Source: an uncultured Alphaproteobacteria bacterium
Lineage (GTDB): Bacteria; Pseudomonadota; Alphaproteobacteria; Caulobacterales; Caulobacteraceae
Assembly: GCA_903933475.1 (NCBI GenBank)
Contig: CAIZKE010000005.1
Coordinates: 1-5,733, forward strand
Length of the DNA stretch: 5,733 nt
Reading direction: 5' to 3'
Made by a program: the position numbers and the translations under genes. A model generated the notes under the pieces. That model did not search any database, was not told the origin of the DNA, and saw only the letters and a list, made by a program, of their open reading frames with translations. Below, in pieces: positions 5,572 through 5,733 of this stretch; positions within the stretch are counted from its first letter, which is position 1, and every line of letters starts with the position of its first letter.

Positions 5572-5583
5572 TTACCCGGATAA
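5572..5583 (-). promoter_or_regulatory. Operator-like palindrome TTACCCGGATAA upstream of the DUF2239 gene
   Basis: The site is a near-perfect 12-bp palindrome, with five of six base pairs symmetric, centred on CCGG with AT-rich flanks (AATATTA to the left, AAATATGA to the right). It stands out as the only AT-rich patch in the right-hand region and lies 38 bases upstream of the minus-strand start codon. Read on the minus strand, TAATAT within it could serve as a -10 element. A dimeric repressor of the Rrf2 or a similar small winged-helix family is a plausible reader; this is inference. Confidence 0.5.
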
Positions 5584-5602
5584 AATATGATGGGAGAGGT
5601 GG

Positions 5603-5716
5603 GCTGACCCCCTCACCGGGCTTCGCCCGGAGCTCCCCCTGATGGGGAGCAATTGAGCGCGGTAATTCCTCCCCCCAGGGGGAGGTGGACCGCGCAGCGG
5701 GCCGGAGGGGGTCAGC
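5603..5716. repeat. Hairpin-rich intergenic element with 12-bp terminal inverted repeats
   Basis: The ends are a perfect 12-bp inverted pair, GCTGACCCCCTC (5603-5614) and GAGGGGGTCAGC (5705-5716). Inside are four perfect hairpins in a row: CCGGGC-ttc-GCCCGG (5616-5630), GCTCCCC...GGGGAGC (5632-5650), CCTCCCCC-ca-GGGGGAGG (5668-5685) and CCGC-gca-GCGG (5690-5700). There is no reading frame of note. This matches the style of dispersed palindromic (REP/MITE-like) intergenic elements common in high-GC Caulobacterales and relatives. It has no T-tract, so it is not a standard terminator, though it could stop or stabilise transcripts from either side. Confidence 0.75.
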
Positions 5717-5733
5717 TGAGGGGCCATTGACCC

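Noticed and set aside
5616..5700. CRISPR array or rho-independent terminator in the hairpin cluster
   Set aside because: The hairpins differ from one another and have no spacers, so it is not CRISPR. None is followed by a run of T on either strand, so it is not a standard intrinsic terminator.

Overview
This is a very GC-rich window, visually about three quarters G+C across nearly all of it. Codon use strongly favours G or C at third positions, as in an alphaproteobacterium of the Caulobacterales type (Caulobacter, Phenylobacterium, Brevundimonas). That placement is an inference from composition, from the DUF2239 gene at the right and from the style of the intergenic repeat; no rRNA or species marker is present.

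Layout. (1) Positions 1-253, minus strand: the N-terminal 84 codons of a class I SAM-dependent methyltransferase that runs off the left edge. It is far less GC-rich than the rest (near 50% by eye) and looks like a foreign or moron-type gene. (2) Positions 354-5017, plus strand: one tightly packed late phage operon of seven genes. The order is a 502-aa phage structural protein of a podovirus tail/stabilisation type, a small GNAT-like virion-associated protein, a 531-aa internal-virion/injection-type protein with long repeats, a coiled-coil plus membrane-anchor protein, a two-helix holin-like protein, an Rz-like inner-membrane spanin, and an Rz1-like outer-membrane lipoprotein spanin. The Rz1 gene starts inside the Rz gene in another frame. 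Every junction before Rz1 is a 1-4 base overlap, so the operon looks translationally coupled. (3) Positions 4989-5534, minus strand: a DUF2239-family gene, probably chromosomal, converging on and overlapping the last phage gene by 29 bp. Upstream of its start (5572-5583) is a palindromic operator-like site. (4) Positions 5603-5716: a hairpin-rich element bounded by perfect 12-bp inverted repeats, of the dispersed intergenic type.

How they work together. The first three phage genes would finish the tail and supply proteins ejected with the DNA. The next four form a lysis block: membrane protein, holin candidate, i-spanin and o-spanin. No endolysin, terminase, portal, capsid or integrase gene is visible, so this is the right-hand end of a prophage, or a remnant or domesticated particle locus, seen at its edge. 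The most unusual features are an 11-fold 33-bp tandem repeat encoding an 11-residue (hendecad) helix, a hexanucleotide Pro/Gly/Thr repeat in the same gene, the Rz/Rz1 overlap with an extended Rz1, and the seam between the phage operon and the flanking gene.
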